Source: a virus. Taken from it: 64,000 bases of DNA. Where the stretch lies: positions 1 through 64,000 of IMG/VR virus record IMGVR_UViG_3300020159_004070; one strand, 5' to 3'. Under the pieces are notes generated by a model. It was not told the DNA's origin. It was given only the letters and a program-made list of their open reading frames with translations, and searched no databases. Positions 16,931 through 25,117 of this stretch are shown one piece after another (positions within the stretch are counted from its first letter, which is position 1; every line of letters starts with the position of its first letter). The position numbers and the translations under genes are program-made.

Positions 16931-17986
16931 ATGCCAGAAAATTATAATCTATCTCCTGAAGAGATATTAAGGGAAAAAGAAATTCAAGGTGGCATCAGAT
17001 ATGACGATCCGAGTGATCTGAGTTTAGAGCCTGAGGTTTTAACGAACGTTTATTCTGATCAACCACAGCAAACCCCACAAATTCAAGAAGAGGAAAAACC
17101 AAAGGAAACTATTCCTGCTCAGCCAGAATTTAAAGAACAAGCTCCTATGGATCTAGGTTGGAAAAACCTTCCCCTTGGAATGCTTCCTTCTAAAGGTCTG
17201 TTTTACCCAGAAAACTCTAGGATCGCAATCAGAGCAGCTGAGGTAAAGGAGATTAGACAATACTCAATGATCGATGAAGATGATATGCTTGACATCGACT
17301 CCAAACTAAATTACGTTCTAGATTCCTGTTGTACAATTAAATTTGGAGATACAGGATCGGTGGTTTCCTATAAGGATCTTAAGCAAGAAGATAGATTCTT
17401 CGTTATTATGGCTATTCGGGATTTGACATTTGTCAAAGGGGAAAATCGAATTATTCTTGATGGTACCCGTTCCTGCTCAACTAAAGGCTGCAATGGTATG
17501 GAAGCGATAGAGCTTCGAACCGGTGTACTGAGCAACTATGATTTGGATGAGAATTTAATGAAATATTATTCATTCAAGGAAAGAAAATTTGTGTTCCCGA
17601 TCAGACGAATAGGTAAGACTGTTAAAATGACAGTCCCATCTATTGGGGTTACCAGGGCAATTTCTGATTTTGTCAAGAATGCGGTAAGAAGAGGCGAAGA
17701 GGTAGACCAGAGTTTTATCAAAATTGCTCCTTTTTACTTTGAAGACTGGAGAGGTTTAGACGAATTCAAGATAAGAGAGGCAATGATTAGTTCTTCTGAA
17801 CAATGGACCAAGGAGGAATTCTCAGTTTATTTTGAGCTAGCTGACAAGATTAAAGTAGGTACAAAACTTAAAGCACGCTTGAAGTGTGATTCATGCGGTG
17901 AAGGGGAGGTCACCGCTCCAATTACCTTTCCCTCCGGGTTCAGATCTCTTTTCGTTATTTCAGATATCTTTAGAGAATTATTTTGA
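16931..17986 (+). CDS. Baseplate hub/tail assembly protein, gp26-like (T4_baseplate family)
   Basis: The first ~75 residues are acidic and Pro/Gln-rich. The remainder fits the T4 gp26 baseplate family: LPLGMLPSKGLFYP, EIRQYSMIDEDD, a CSTKGCNG site and a second Cys pair in CDSCGEGEVTAPITFPSGF near the C-terminus, together suggesting a zinc site. It follows the tube genes and precedes a tape-measure-like gene, the position held by tail assembly chaperones in other tailed phages. The stop is TTT TGA, and a second frame is open across it into a short conserved-looking ORF, so some product may be made by +1 frameshifting. T4 gp26 is 208 residues, shorter than this. Confidence 0.72.
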   Translation: MPENYNLSPEEILREKEIQGGIRYDDPSDLSLEPEVLTNVYSDQPQQTPQIQEEEKPKETIPAQPEFKEQAPMDLGWKNLPLGMLPSKGLFYPENSRIAIRAAEVKEIRQYSMIDEDDMLDIDSKLNYVLDSCCTIKFGDTGSVVSYKDLKQEDRFFVIMAIRDLTFVKGENRIILDGTRSCSTKGCNGMEAIELRTGVLSNYDLDENLMKYYSFKERKFVFPIRRIGKTVKMTVPSIGVTRAISDFVKNAVRRGEEVDQSFIKIAPFYFEDWRGLDEFKIREAMISSSEQWTKEEFSVYFELADKIKVGTKLKARLKCDSCGEGEVTAPITFPSGFRSLFVISDIFRELF

Positions 17987-18158
17987 TATCAAGTTTAGAC
18001 TTTGGAAAGAACACCAGGTAAATCCAGAGTGGCTTGAATCTATCCCATTTTACGAGTATCAAATCTGGCTGGATAAGCTTAACGACGCAGTCGAGAAGGA
18101 GAATAAGAAGAGAATTGCTGAAAGTGGACAAGTTGAGGTCTTTAGCTTCAGTAAGTGA
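17886..18158 (+). CDS. Small ORF overlapping the gp26-like gene, possible +1 frameshift extension
   Basis: The frame is open from 17886 to 18158, but the first ~33 codons lie inside the gp26-like gene and read as poor protein. The part after the upstream stop is protein-like (FRLWKEHQVNPEWLE, IPFYEYQIWLDKLN, then a charged helix). There is no ATG, GTG or TTG in this frame near the junction except ATG 17886. It resembles the small helical protein that follows gp26 in many T4-like phages. Either it starts at 17886 with a 101-base overlap, or it is made as a gp26 fusion by +1 slippage at TTT-TGA (17981-17986). Confidence 0.6.
   Translation: MIHAVKGRSPLQLPFPPGSDLFSLFQISLENYFDIKFRLWKEHQVNPEWLESIPFYEYQIWLDKLNDAVEKENKKRIAESGQVEVFSFSK
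17981..17986 (+). other. Candidate +1 frameshift site (TTT TGA T)
   Basis: The gp26-like frame ends TTA TTT TGA T. A +1 slip of the P-site tRNA from TTT to the overlapping TTT would continue at GAT ATC AAG into the downstream frame. The layout resembles the RF2 site (CTT TGA C), where a slow UGA promotes +1 slippage. No Shine-Dalgarno-like stimulator is evident upstream. Confidence 0.4.
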
Positions 18159-18171
18159 TCTCTGCGGTAGA

Positions 18172-18181
18172 GGATATATAA
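18172..18181 (+). promoter_or_regulatory. Late promoter box GGATATATAA
   Basis: Exact box, 23 bases before the start of the tape-measure-like gene at 18205. Confidence 0.8.
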
Positions 18182-18204
18182 TTTGAAAATCACCCTTCTG
18201 AATA

Positions 18205-19617
18205 ATGGCTAATGATACCGGCAAACTTCTAAAAGAAATCTCGAGTCTTTCTAGTAACATGGATATACTTTTCCAAGAACTGAAGGAGCAGAGTAAAACA
18301 AATTTGGAAGCATCTAAAGGGCTGAAGGATCTTGCTACAAGTTTAAAGGATTCAAATAAGGGTGGAGGAAACGTGGAGCAAACATTCAAAAGCTTCACAG
18401 AGTCATTCAGTAAAACATTTTCGGATCAGAATAATAAGCTCATCTCATCTCTAACCGAGAAGATGACCCAATCCTTCACTGGATCTGTGTCGGATTTTTT
18501 ATCGAATGTCCCAAACCAAATTGCTCAAGTTAAATCTGGTAACTCTCCGGATTTCAAAAATTTGTTGGGTGGTGATACAATAAAAGGCTTGGTTGGAAAA
18601 GCATCACAGAAAATACCAGGACTTGCAGACGGGGGAACAGTAGAAAAAAACGGATTAGCAGTAGTTGGCGAAAAAGGGCCGGAGCTCGTTGAATTAAAAG
18701 CGGGATCTACTGTTAAAACCAGTGCCGAAGATGCTTTAATGGATTCTTTGCTGACAAGCAAAAGCGGTGTGGGAGTAACAGATTCAGATTATGATGTGGA
18801 AACTTTCATGAAACTCAGAAAAGCGGTCAAAGAACTCAGCCCGACCGAACCCGATAGTTTTGTAAGCGCATTCATAAAATATGCTCAAACCGAATTAGAT
18901 CCATCTGAATTACCCGAATTTTTATCCGATCCAGATTATCTGAAAGACGAGTTAAGTTATTTTAATGATAGTGATGCAAGAGAAAGATATGAGTATAAAG
19001 ACTACGGTACCCCGATCAATACACAAGAAATAAAGAAAGTACAACCACCACCAGCAGTCACTGTTGAGGCAAGCACTCCTAAACTTGAAGAAGTTGTAAC
19101 TTCATCCCCAGCACCCACGCCAGAAAAACCTGCAGAACAAGTGAAGGCTGCACCAACTTTAAAGGATCTCACATCCAGTAACCTTTCTGCAGCTTCTGCT
19201 CTTGAATCTTATAAACAACAACTTTTGAGTAAACTACCGGAGGACAAAAGGAAAGAATTGGAAGCCTCTGTCGAAGCAAAAAAAGCATCATTGGTCAAGG
19301 AACAGAATACTTTGAAAGAGAAAGCTCCTGAACAAAAACCGTCAACGCCTGCACCCACACCTGCACCCACACCTACCCCAGCAAAAGTTGAGGAACCATC
19401 CAAAACACCAAGTTCTGATCTCAAGTCCCAAATTGCTTCGCAATTTAATGATGTGAAGACACAGATGTCTCAAGCAACTGGAATGGGTGGAGCAGGAATA
19501 CCTACTAAAGATCTCAATGAGATTAAGGCTTTGCTAGCTTCAATCTATGGTGCTTTAAAAGCCCCTCTAACAGTTTCCTCTGATTTTCCATTCCGTCCCA
19601 ACTCGAACAATTTTTGA
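18205..19617 (+). CDS. Tape-measure-like tail protein
   Basis: The N-terminal 120 residues are helical and Ser/Thr/Lys-rich. Residues about 145-175 contain LADGGTV, GLAVVGEKGPELVEL and KAGSTV, a motif common near the end of tail tape measure proteins. A Pro/Ala/Thr-rich low-complexity linker (about residues 285-400, with repeated TPAPTP) follows, then a short helical end. At 470 residues it is short for the tape measure of a large myovirus. It may be a tape-measure relative, a hub component, or one half of a split system. It lies after the tube and gp26-like genes, where a tape measure is expected. Confidence 0.55.
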   Translation: MANDTGKLLKEISSLSSNMDILFQELKEQSKTNLEASKGLKDLATSLKDSNKGGGNVEQTFKSFTESFSKTFSDQNNKLISSLTEKMTQSFTGSVSDFLSNVPNQIAQVKSGNSPDFKNLLGGDTIKGLVGKASQKIPGLADGGTVEKNGLAVVGEKGPELVELKAGSTVKTSAEDALMDSLLTSKSGVGVTDSDYDVETFMKLRKAVKELSPTEPDSFVSAFIKYAQTELDPSELPEFLSDPDYLKDELSYFNDSDARERYEYKDYGTPINTQEIKKVQPPPAVTVEASTPKLEEVVTSSPAPTPEKPAEQVKAAPTLKDLTSSNLSAASALESYKQQLLSKLPEDKRKELEASVEAKKASLVKEQNTLKEKAPEQKPSTPAPTPAPTPTPAKVEEPSKTPSSDLKSQIASQFNDVKTQMSQATGMGGAGIPTKDLNEIKALLASIYGALKAPLTVSSDFPFRPNSNNF

Positions 19618-19640
19618 AATTGTTCATAATTTATTTTTTT
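19605..19640 (+). terminator. Rho-independent terminator
   Basis: Perfect 9-bp stem GAACAATTT/AAATTGTTC (19605-19613 and 19617-19625) with a 3-base loop, then an A/T-rich stretch ending in seven T. It overlaps the stop codon of the tape-measure-like gene and separates the tail genes from the deaminase unit. Confidence 0.75.
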
Positions 19641-19666
19641 CTGAACGCTAGGAAATAGTATATTTG
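19634..19666 (+). promoter_or_regulatory. Host-type (Bacteroidota sigma-A) promoter
   Basis: A T7 run (19634-19640), 18 bases, then TATATTTG (19659-19666), matching the Bacteroidota -7 consensus TANNTTTG with an upstream T-rich -33 region. It lies just upstream of the dCMP deaminase gene and after a terminator, so it probably drives an early or middle unit. Confidence 0.6.
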
Positions 19667-19692
19667 TTTCCGTAGTTTACAAATAATACCCT

Positions 19693-20259
19693 ATGACACT
19701 AAATTTACCATCTTTGCTGAACTCTGAAGCTTTTTTTGAAAGCGGTAGTGTTCTTAACAATTTTTGGATAGCTAAACCAAAAATCAACTCAGTTGCTCTT
19801 TGTGAAAATTCTTTTGATGAAATAGACGAAACCTTTTACATTCCTAAGGATAGGAAAATGGATCTTGTCTATCTTCGGATGGCTGAAGTTTGGGGGACAA
19901 ACTCGCATTGCAATAGAATGAAGGTAGGGAGTTTAATAGTTAAGGATAAATCAATTATCTCTGATGGCTATAACGGCTCCCCTACTGGATTCTCAAATGA
20001 CTGCGAGGATGAAGAGAATACAACACTCTCGTATGTACTTCACGCAGAAGCGAACGCGATTACTAAATTGGCGAAAAGCACCCAAAGTTCGGACGGATCA
20101 ACTTTATATGTTACGGTTTCTCCTTGCTTCGAATGCTCTAAATTAATCATACAGAGCGGGATTAAAAGATTGGTCTTTAGAGACTTATACCGAAAGGTAG
20201 AATCTTTAGAATTCTTATTCAAGGCTGGAATAGAAATCGTAAGAATTGGGAATAATTAG
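19693..20259 (+). CDS. Deoxycytidylate (dCMP) deaminase
   Basis: Zinc-dependent deaminase converting dCMP to dUMP for dTMP synthesis. The catalytic zinc site is intact: HAEAN with His117 and Glu119, and PCFEC with Cys145 and Cys148. Other family features are RMKVGSLIVKD and DGYNGSPTGFSNDCED. The first ~55 residues are an extension not usual for the family. A terminator and a host-type promoter lie immediately upstream, consistent with expression early in infection. It is followed by an ECF-like sigma factor gene 27 bases downstream. Confidence 0.92.
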   Translation: MTLNLPSLLNSEAFFESGSVLNNFWIAKPKINSVALCENSFDEIDETFYIPKDRKMDLVYLRMAEVWGTNSHCNRMKVGSLIVKDKSIISDGYNGSPTGFSNDCEDEENTTLSYVLHAEANAITKLAKSTQSSDGSTLYVTVSPCFECSKLIIQSGIKRLVFRDLYRKVESLEFLFKAGIEIVRIGNN

Positions 20260-20286
20260 AAATTAAAAGGGAATTTAGGGAATCAA

Positions 20287-20907
20287 ATGGCAAAGGAAAA
20301 AAACATTCAAGTTCTGGCAGAGAACTTCATCAAAACAAGGAACGAAAGGGAATTCAATCCTCTATATGAAAGAGTAAGACCTGGAGTTTTAAATCATTGT
20401 TACACAATACTTAAAGATTTCGAATTAGCAGAAGATGCTTTTTCGAATGCAATGTCTAAGGTTTATCTGAAGATAGATCAATATGATAGCGATCGTGGAA
20501 ATTTCTCCACCTGGTGTTATAATATTGCAAGAAACGAATCTTTGCTATTACTTAAAAGCAGGAAGAGATACGTCACCCAAAGCGCTGAAGAAATGGAATT
20601 CACTTCAGCAAAGTCTGAAGAAAAGAACCCATCATATGATATTGAGGGAGATCCACTTTGGGAATTTCTTTGTGGTGGATCAGATATAGACGATGTTTAT
20701 GAGCAGGTCATAGACGAGATCAAAGATCTACCTGAGCTCTATCGTGAAATTATGATAGATAGAGAGATTAATGGAATGAAATACAAAGACATAGCCGACA
20801 AATACGGAATTAAGAAACGTTCTATAGCAACCCGAATCAGGAGGGCCAGAACTAAAATTCGTAAGAAAATGGAGGATGCTCTTGGAAAATCAAAATTTGA
20901 TAACTAA
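20287..20907 (+). CDS. ECF-like RNA polymerase sigma factor
   Basis: A 206-residue two-domain sigma factor. Region 2 spans about residues 20-85, with ILKDFELAEDAFSNAMSKVY and FSTWCYNIARNESLLLL. Region 4 lies at the C-terminus: LPELYREIMIDREINGM, a KYKDIADKYGI helix-turn-helix and SIATRIRRARTKIRKKM. This is the layout of group 4 (ECF) sigma factors, which direct RNA polymerase to specific promoters. A second, gp55-like sigma factor is encoded at 28173, so the phage may run a two-step cascade. It shares the TAATG junction (1-base overlap) with the next gene. Confidence 0.87.
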   Translation: MAKEKNIQVLAENFIKTRNEREFNPLYERVRPGVLNHCYTILKDFELAEDAFSNAMSKVYLKIDQYDSDRGNFSTWCYNIARNESLLLLKSRKRYVTQSAEEMEFTSAKSEEKNPSYDIEGDPLWEFLCGGSDIDDVYEQVIDEIKDLPELYREIMIDREINGMKYKDIADKYGIKKRSIATRIRRARTKIRKKMEDALGKSKFDN

Positions 20908-21368
20908 TGCTAGCTAGATTTATTGCAATCTTTGGTCTTCTCGATGTTTTAAGAGAGATCAAAATTTACCTCGACTATCGAGCAATTATAAGAAAAGAAA
21001 AACTCAATTCTCCTATCTGGATGAAGATGAGGCTGAGGTATGATTGGATAGGTAGGCTTTACACAGTTGTTAATCTTCCACCGGAAGTGACAATGTCTCG
21101 TGATTTTCCTGCAGATGCAAGACCGGCTTTTGTGTTTGAAGAGATTAAAGGTGTTAATGACTATTTAACTACTTTGAATCTACAGGAGATTATCACACCG
21201 ACACTGAAGCCCATCGAGGAAACTAACGGTGATTCATTTTTAGTAATTTACTATTTCTTCTTCCGACATATATCCTGGTTTTGGATTTTTAGGTTTCTTG
21301 CGGAGATTACTGGAATAATTTTGCTAGTAAGTAATTGGGATTGGATACTAAACTATTTCGGATTTTGA
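20907..21368 (+). CDS. Hypothetical protein with hydrophobic C-terminal segments
   Basis: I do not recognise this 153-residue protein. The N-terminal 50 residues are mixed hydrophobic and basic. The C-terminal ~45 residues are strongly hydrophobic and aromatic (FLVIYYFFFRHISWFWIF, then a second hydrophobic helix), suggesting two membrane segments. It is translationally coupled to the sigma factor gene (stop/start TAATG) and overlaps the following nuclease gene by 4 bases, so all three are probably co-expressed. Confidence 0.6.
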   Translation: MLARFIAIFGLLDVLREIKIYLDYRAIIRKEKLNSPIWMKMRLRYDWIGRLYTVVNLPPEVTMSRDFPADARPAFVFEEIKGVNDYLTTLNLQEIITPTLKPIEETNGDSFLVIYYFFFRHISWFWIFRFLAEITGIILLVSNWDWILNYFGF

Positions 21369-22165
21369 CAGATTTAATTAAAGTAAAAAGGGAGTACCAA
21401 GCAAAGCTTGACATATTTAAGGATCCAAGTTTCATTTTCAACGAGTCTGAGCATTCTTATCATTTCGAAGGCGTCAGGTATGATTCGGTTACAACATTTC
21501 TAAAAAAGTTCAAAGTACCATTTGATCGTGATTTCTGGGCGGGGAAAAAAGCTCAAGAGTATGGCGTTGATGTTTCGGAGGTAAAAAAAGACTGGCAATC
21601 GAAAGCTGACGTGGCAAACGATCTTGGAACCAGGGTTCATAAATGGATTGAAGATTTTTGGGCTGGACTAAATCCTCCCTTACCCGAGGAGGAAGATCTT
21701 AAGGAGAGAGTGGAAAAATTTTTAGCATTGCACGAGGAGAGATTTAAAGATCTAGTTCCTCTACAGCCTGAATTAAAAGTTTTTTCTAAAAAGTGGAGAA
21801 TAGCAGGAACTGTCGATCAGCCATTTCTTATGTGGGACAAGAAGCAAAATAAGCTTCTTTTTTTAATTGGTGATTGGAAAACAAACAAGGAATTTAAAGA
21901 CGATAAGCATCCCAAGGGAAAGTATAAGAAACTATTACATCCTTTTGCTGACCTTTACGAAAATTCTCATAACGAGTACTCGATTCAAATTAGTCTTTAT
22001 CGTTTAATTATAGAGGAGGAGACTGGTCTAAAAACTGATGGCGGTTTCCTTTGCCATATTGGACCCCAGGAAAAACCGAAGATCTATCCTGTAAAAGACC
22101 TAAGGGAAAGACTTAAAATTTATTTGCAACACAATAGAGAGGAATTTGATATTTTCAACGTATAA
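21365..22165 (+). CDS. PD-(D/E)XK-family nuclease (RecB/Cas4-like)
   Basis: Nuclease core motifs are visible in order: a Glu-rich helix (HKWIEDFW), RIAGTVDQPF with the Asp of motif II, GDWKTNKEF with the D-x-K pair, and a downstream QISLYRLIIEEETG matching the Q-x3-Y motif of RecB-type nucleases. It likely processes DNA ends or single-stranded DNA. There is no ATG in the N-terminal region; I prefer TTG 21365, which overlaps the upstream stop (TTGA), over TTG 21335. It is the third gene of a unit with the sigma factor. Confidence 0.75.
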   Translation: MTDLIKVKREYQAKLDIFKDPSFIFNESEHSYHFEGVRYDSVTTFLKKFKVPFDRDFWAGKKAQEYGVDVSEVKKDWQSKADVANDLGTRVHKWIEDFWAGLNPPLPEEEDLKERVEKFLALHEERFKDLVPLQPELKVFSKKWRIAGTVDQPFLMWDKKQNKLLFLIGDWKTNKEFKDDKHPKGKYKKLLHPFADLYENSHNEYSIQISLYRLIIEEETGLKTDGGFLCHIGPQEKPKIYPVKDLRERLKIYLQHNREEFDIFNV

Positions 22166-22213
22166 TCGTGAAACTTATTCCCATTTTAAACTAAAAAAAT
22201 AAAAGACAAAATA

Positions 22214-22729
22214 ATGGCTAACAAAAAGATTACGGAAAAAACAGTAGAAATAAACGCAGAAGGACTTGTTGATGCTTTAGGCGAAGACGTGCTTTCTAAA
22301 TTGAATTTGGAAAGAATCAAGGCTGCTGAAGAAAACCTTGTTTCTGCTAAACAAAAACTTTCTACCAAGGTTTATGCTGTCCAGTTTGAAAACGACAGCC
22401 TGATCGATCGATATGTGGATTTCATGAACGAGAAAGCTTCTTGGAGAGAAAAAGAAGCTCTTGGTGTTATCGAAATCTGTAAAGTATTGGATGAACTCAA
22501 AAAAGACGGAATCAAGAATAGCATCCTTTACATGCAAGCACTACCTTTAGAAGCAAGTCATTACTTTATTTCTAAACAATCTGGAAATGGTTTGAAGGAG
22601 GCTAAAGATTTTATCAGTCTGCTTAAACCTTTCGAGCAGGCACTTGAATCAGCAAAGCAAGATGCAAGGGAGATTCAGGAGCTTGAAAAAGAACTTGCAG
22701 CAGCACAGCAGGGAATTGAATTAGCCTAA
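22214..22729 (+). CDS. Hypothetical helical protein
   Basis: A 171-residue soluble protein, largely helical with coiled-coil character at both ends (LNLERIKAAEENLVSAKQKL; ELEKELAAAQQGIELA). The centre reads YAVQFENDSLIDRYVDFMNE. I do not recognise a family. A strong rho-independent terminator follows within 25 bases, so it is the last gene of its transcript. Confidence 0.6.
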   Translation: MANKKITEKTVEINAEGLVDALGEDVLSKLNLERIKAAEENLVSAKQKLSTKVYAVQFENDSLIDRYVDFMNEKASWREKEALGVIEICKVLDELKKDGIKNSILYMQALPLEASHYFISKQSGNGLKEAKDFISLLKPFEQALESAKQDAREIQELEKELAAAQQGIELA

Positions 22730-22750
22730 ACTACTACAACCTGAATATGA

Positions 22751-22773
22751 AAAGCGCCTTTCGGCGCTTTTTT
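22751..22773 (+). terminator. Rho-independent terminator
   Basis: 8-bp perfect stem AAAGCGCC/GGCGCTTT (22751-22758 and 22763-22770) with loop TTTC and continuing T-run. It closes the transcript ending with the 22214 gene, and a late promoter box follows 20 bases downstream. Confidence 0.88.
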
Positions 22774-22793
22774 CGTGTAAAGGGATTTCAAAT

Positions 22794-22803
22794 GGATATA
22801 TAG
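22794..22803 (+). promoter_or_regulatory. Late promoter box GGATATATAG
   Basis: Box located 21 bases before the start at 22825 and just after the terminator at 22751-22773, as expected for the start of a new transcript. Confidence 0.8.
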
Positions 22804-22824
22804 AAAAACTAAAAATTTTATCTT

Positions 22825-23106
22825 ATGCTACAAAAAATAAAAGACAATTTCCAATACATCGTTCTTGGATTCCTAGTTATCGTATTTCTTAGACAATGCG
22901 GCGTTAACAGCGATATTGACAGAATTGAAAAACACAACAAACAAATCTCTGCTAAAATTGATTCAGTGAATATCGTATCTAAAGTGGAGATGAAGAAAGA
23001 GATGAGACAGGTTATGTTTGAATTCCTTATTTATGAGGATGATTTTGACAAGAAGAAAACTTCCCTTTCTGAAATTAAAAGTAGAATGGACCAAGGTGAA
23101 AAATAG
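22825..23106 (+). CDS. Small membrane-anchored hypothetical protein
   Basis: 93 residues with one N-terminal hydrophobic helix (YIVLGFLVIVFLRQCG) followed by a charged coiled-coil tail. The topology is that of a single-pass anchor such as a spanin-like or membrane-scaffold protein, but no lipobox or spanin signature is clear. It starts 21 bases after a late box and overlaps the next membrane-protein gene by 11 bases, so the two probably act together at the host membrane late in infection. Confidence 0.6.
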   Translation: MLQKIKDNFQYIVLGFLVIVFLRQCGVNSDIDRIEKHNKQISAKIDSVNIVSKVEMKKEMRQVMFEFLIYEDDFDKKKTSLSEIKSRMDQGEK

Positions 23107-23839
23107 TAACAAACTCGTTAGTAGGTTTATAATTGGGACTTTTGTCACTCTTTACCTGATGGTGTCTGTTATTTCCACCATCCACGTAATTGATTTCTTC
23201 AAGCTATCTAATCCTACCTGGTTGGCAGTATCTCTAGCAATTGCATTTGAGGTTGGTGCTGCTGCTTCGTTGGCTTCCTTAATTGCTTTACAGAAGATGA
23301 ACAAATCTTTAGTGTGGATGCTATTTTTCCTTCTCACAGCAATGCAAGCAATGGGTAACACATACTATGCTTATGTCAACTTGGAGGATTTCGCTGCTTG
23401 GTCCGAACTATTCGGGCTAATTGAGGAGGAGGTAATTTTCCAAAAGAGAGTTTTGTCAATAGTGTCTGGTGCTATCCTGCCGATTGTAGCACTTGGATTT
23501 ATAAAGTCACTTGTGGATTACATCAAACCCGAAGAAACACAGGAAACCTCGGTTATAGAATCACCAGAGGAGATAGTCGAAGAACCTGAACAGGAAAAAC
23601 TAGAAGACATCAGTGAGCCTCTAGTCTTTAACGAAGATTTACAAATGCTTCATGAAACTGTTCTTGATGCCGGAGAGGATGAGGAAAACAGTGATGAAGT
23701 TGAGGAAGTACCCGCCACGAATGTTGGAAATGAGAACGCATATCATGTTTCCGAAGTTGAAAATGTAAATTCAAACAGGAGGGTAACCCAAAAAGTACAA
23801 ATGCCAACGAATACCGATATCAATCCAACCAAACTTTAA
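23096..23839 (+). CDS. Membrane protein with about four transmembrane helices
   Basis: From GTG 23096 the protein reads MKNSNKLVSRF and then four hydrophobic helices (around FIIGTFVTLYLMVSVIST, WLAVSLAIAFEVGAAAS, VWMLFFLLTAMQAMG and LSIVSGAILPIVALGF). The C-terminal ~95 residues are highly acidic (Glu-rich), probably cytoplasmic. A longer reading from 23018 would run through the upstream gene, so I chose GTG, which overlaps the upstream stop by 11 bases. No family recognised. Its pairing with a small anchored protein and a late promoter would suit a role in lysis or membrane remodelling, but this is only inference. Confidence 0.65.
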   Translation: MKNSNKLVSRFIIGTFVTLYLMVSVISTIHVIDFFKLSNPTWLAVSLAIAFEVGAAASLASLIALQKMNKSLVWMLFFLLTAMQAMGNTYYAYVNLEDFAAWSELFGLIEEEVIFQKRVLSIVSGAILPIVALGFIKSLVDYIKPEETQETSVIESPEEIVEEPEQEKLEDISEPLVFNEDLQMLHETVLDAGEDEENSDEVEEVPATNVGNENAYHVSEVENVNSNRRVTQKVQMPTNTDINPTKL

Positions 23840-24510
23840 TGAGCAGTAACATAGGAGATTCTTACGAAATTTATGGTGGTGGATCCAGTCAGGGTGCTAC
23901 CTCTGGGGTGGTATTTGGTTTGGGTGATAGTAATCCAGCTCTAAGAGCAGGCCAGACAGGTCCTTTTGAAACCCAATATACATTGATTGCCAATGATGAA
24001 GGTTCAATGAGGAGAGTAAACCTGACCTTCTCGAACTACAATGATCCCCACCAGGTAAGACTTTTTCAGAGTTCTCTTAACGTGGCCTATCATGCAAGCA
24101 TCGATGAAACTTTAGATCTTTCTGAGTTTTTCCATCCTCTTCAATCATTTTCTGGTTACCAGAAACAAACCTTTGTTATAGCTCCAGACACATCAATCAA
24201 TTTGGACCCAGGAGAATTTGACACAACCTTGGGAGAAGTTAGTTTGCTACTAGCAAAGGCTGAATATTATGCTGACGCTACTGACGATCAAAGGCTCCTT
24301 TATTGGCATTATAATTCTGGAAGGAGATACATCATGTCAGAAATGATGATGTTAACAGGTCAGGTAAAGCCAGACGCTTCCTGGAAAGGATGGCAAACTT
24401 TGCCTAATATAGATGAACAGGTAGGCTACACAGGCGCAGCAACGGGTGGATTTGTGTTTTCTAATTCAACTGAGTATTCTGTAAAACTAACAATATTAAC
24501 AGCAAGCTAA
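23839..24510 (+). CDS. Hypothetical virion-type protein A (paralogous pair)
   Basis: 223 residues, beta-rich, beginning with a Gly/Ser-rich stretch (YGGGSSQGATSG). The C-terminal ~75 residues match those of the next gene: LLYWHYNSGRRYIMSEMMML aligns with WTYRSETYNIGELMIL, and both end in a GGF.F.N....VKL.IL pattern. The two genes are joined by a TAATG overlap. I do not recognise a known family. Their position in a late-type transcript suggests a structural or appendage role. Confidence 0.6.
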   Translation: MSSNIGDSYEIYGGGSSQGATSGVVFGLGDSNPALRAGQTGPFETQYTLIANDEGSMRRVNLTFSNYNDPHQVRLFQSSLNVAYHASIDETLDLSEFFHPLQSFSGYQKQTFVIAPDTSINLDPGEFDTTLGEVSLLLAKAEYYADATDDQRLLYWHYNSGRRYIMSEMMMLTGQVKPDASWKGWQTLPNIDEQVGYTGAATGGFVFSNSTEYSVKLTILTAS

Positions 24511-25055
24511 TGGCTACAAGACCTATAATTTGTCCACCAGTTCCAGTACCGGGATTTATTTTTAAGAAGGATAAGTTTGTCCTTGAGGAAGATTATAACA
24601 TCACAAATTTTCTAGATTTCAAAGATTTAGCCAGCAATGTTCAGTCTTATTCTAGATTAAAAATAACGCTCAGAGCGGGCAGAAGTGTTAAGGTTAGCCA
24701 AACTGATATAGGTGACGTGAATGGTTTTGTGAGATGGGTTGCTGTTAAAGTAAAATACCCGGAACCTAAAAATCCAATTCTTTACGGATCTCAGGTTCCT
24801 ATTATTCCTGGTGTTCCTACACCATCAAATGGTACCCCGCAGGTTCAGAAGTACATTACCTGGACATATAGGTCTGAAACATACAACATAGGAGAGTTAA
24901 TGATCCTCACGGGGAGTAAACTCGGTACAACTGATTCAGAGATGACTGGATGGAATTTAAGTGAGGACTATTTACCTTATCGGGACGGTGGCTTTATTTT
25001 TACAAATCCACACCTTGATTTTGACGTCAAGCTAGAGATATTAATAGCGAGATGA
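24510..25055 (+). CDS. Hypothetical virion-type protein B (paralogous pair)
   Basis: 181 residues, beta-rich, shorter than its neighbour A and sharing its C-terminal domain (YNIGELMILTGSK; GGFIFTN; VKLEILIAR). The N-terminal half is Pro-rich (CPPVPVPGF; VPIIPGVPTPSNG). Function unknown. Tandem duplication followed by divergence of the N-terminal part is the simplest history. Confidence 0.6.
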   Translation: MATRPIICPPVPVPGFIFKKDKFVLEEDYNITNFLDFKDLASNVQSYSRLKITLRAGRSVKVSQTDIGDVNGFVRWVAVKVKYPEPKNPILYGSQVPIIPGVPTPSNGTPQVQKYITWTYRSETYNIGELMILTGSKLGTTDSEMTGWNLSEDYLPYRDGGFIFTNPHLDFDVKLEILIAR

Positions 25056-25080
25056 TATCAACAAATTTCTTTTGTTTGTC

Positions 25081-25091
25081 TGAATATATAA
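25081..25091 (+). promoter_or_regulatory. Late promoter box variant TGAATATATAA
   Basis: A variant box (AA in place of GA) 37 bases upstream of the exact box at 25118. The two together precede the large 25150 gene. Confidence 0.45.
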
Positions 25092-25117
25092 ATGGAAAAG
25101 TTTCAATATCACGATTG

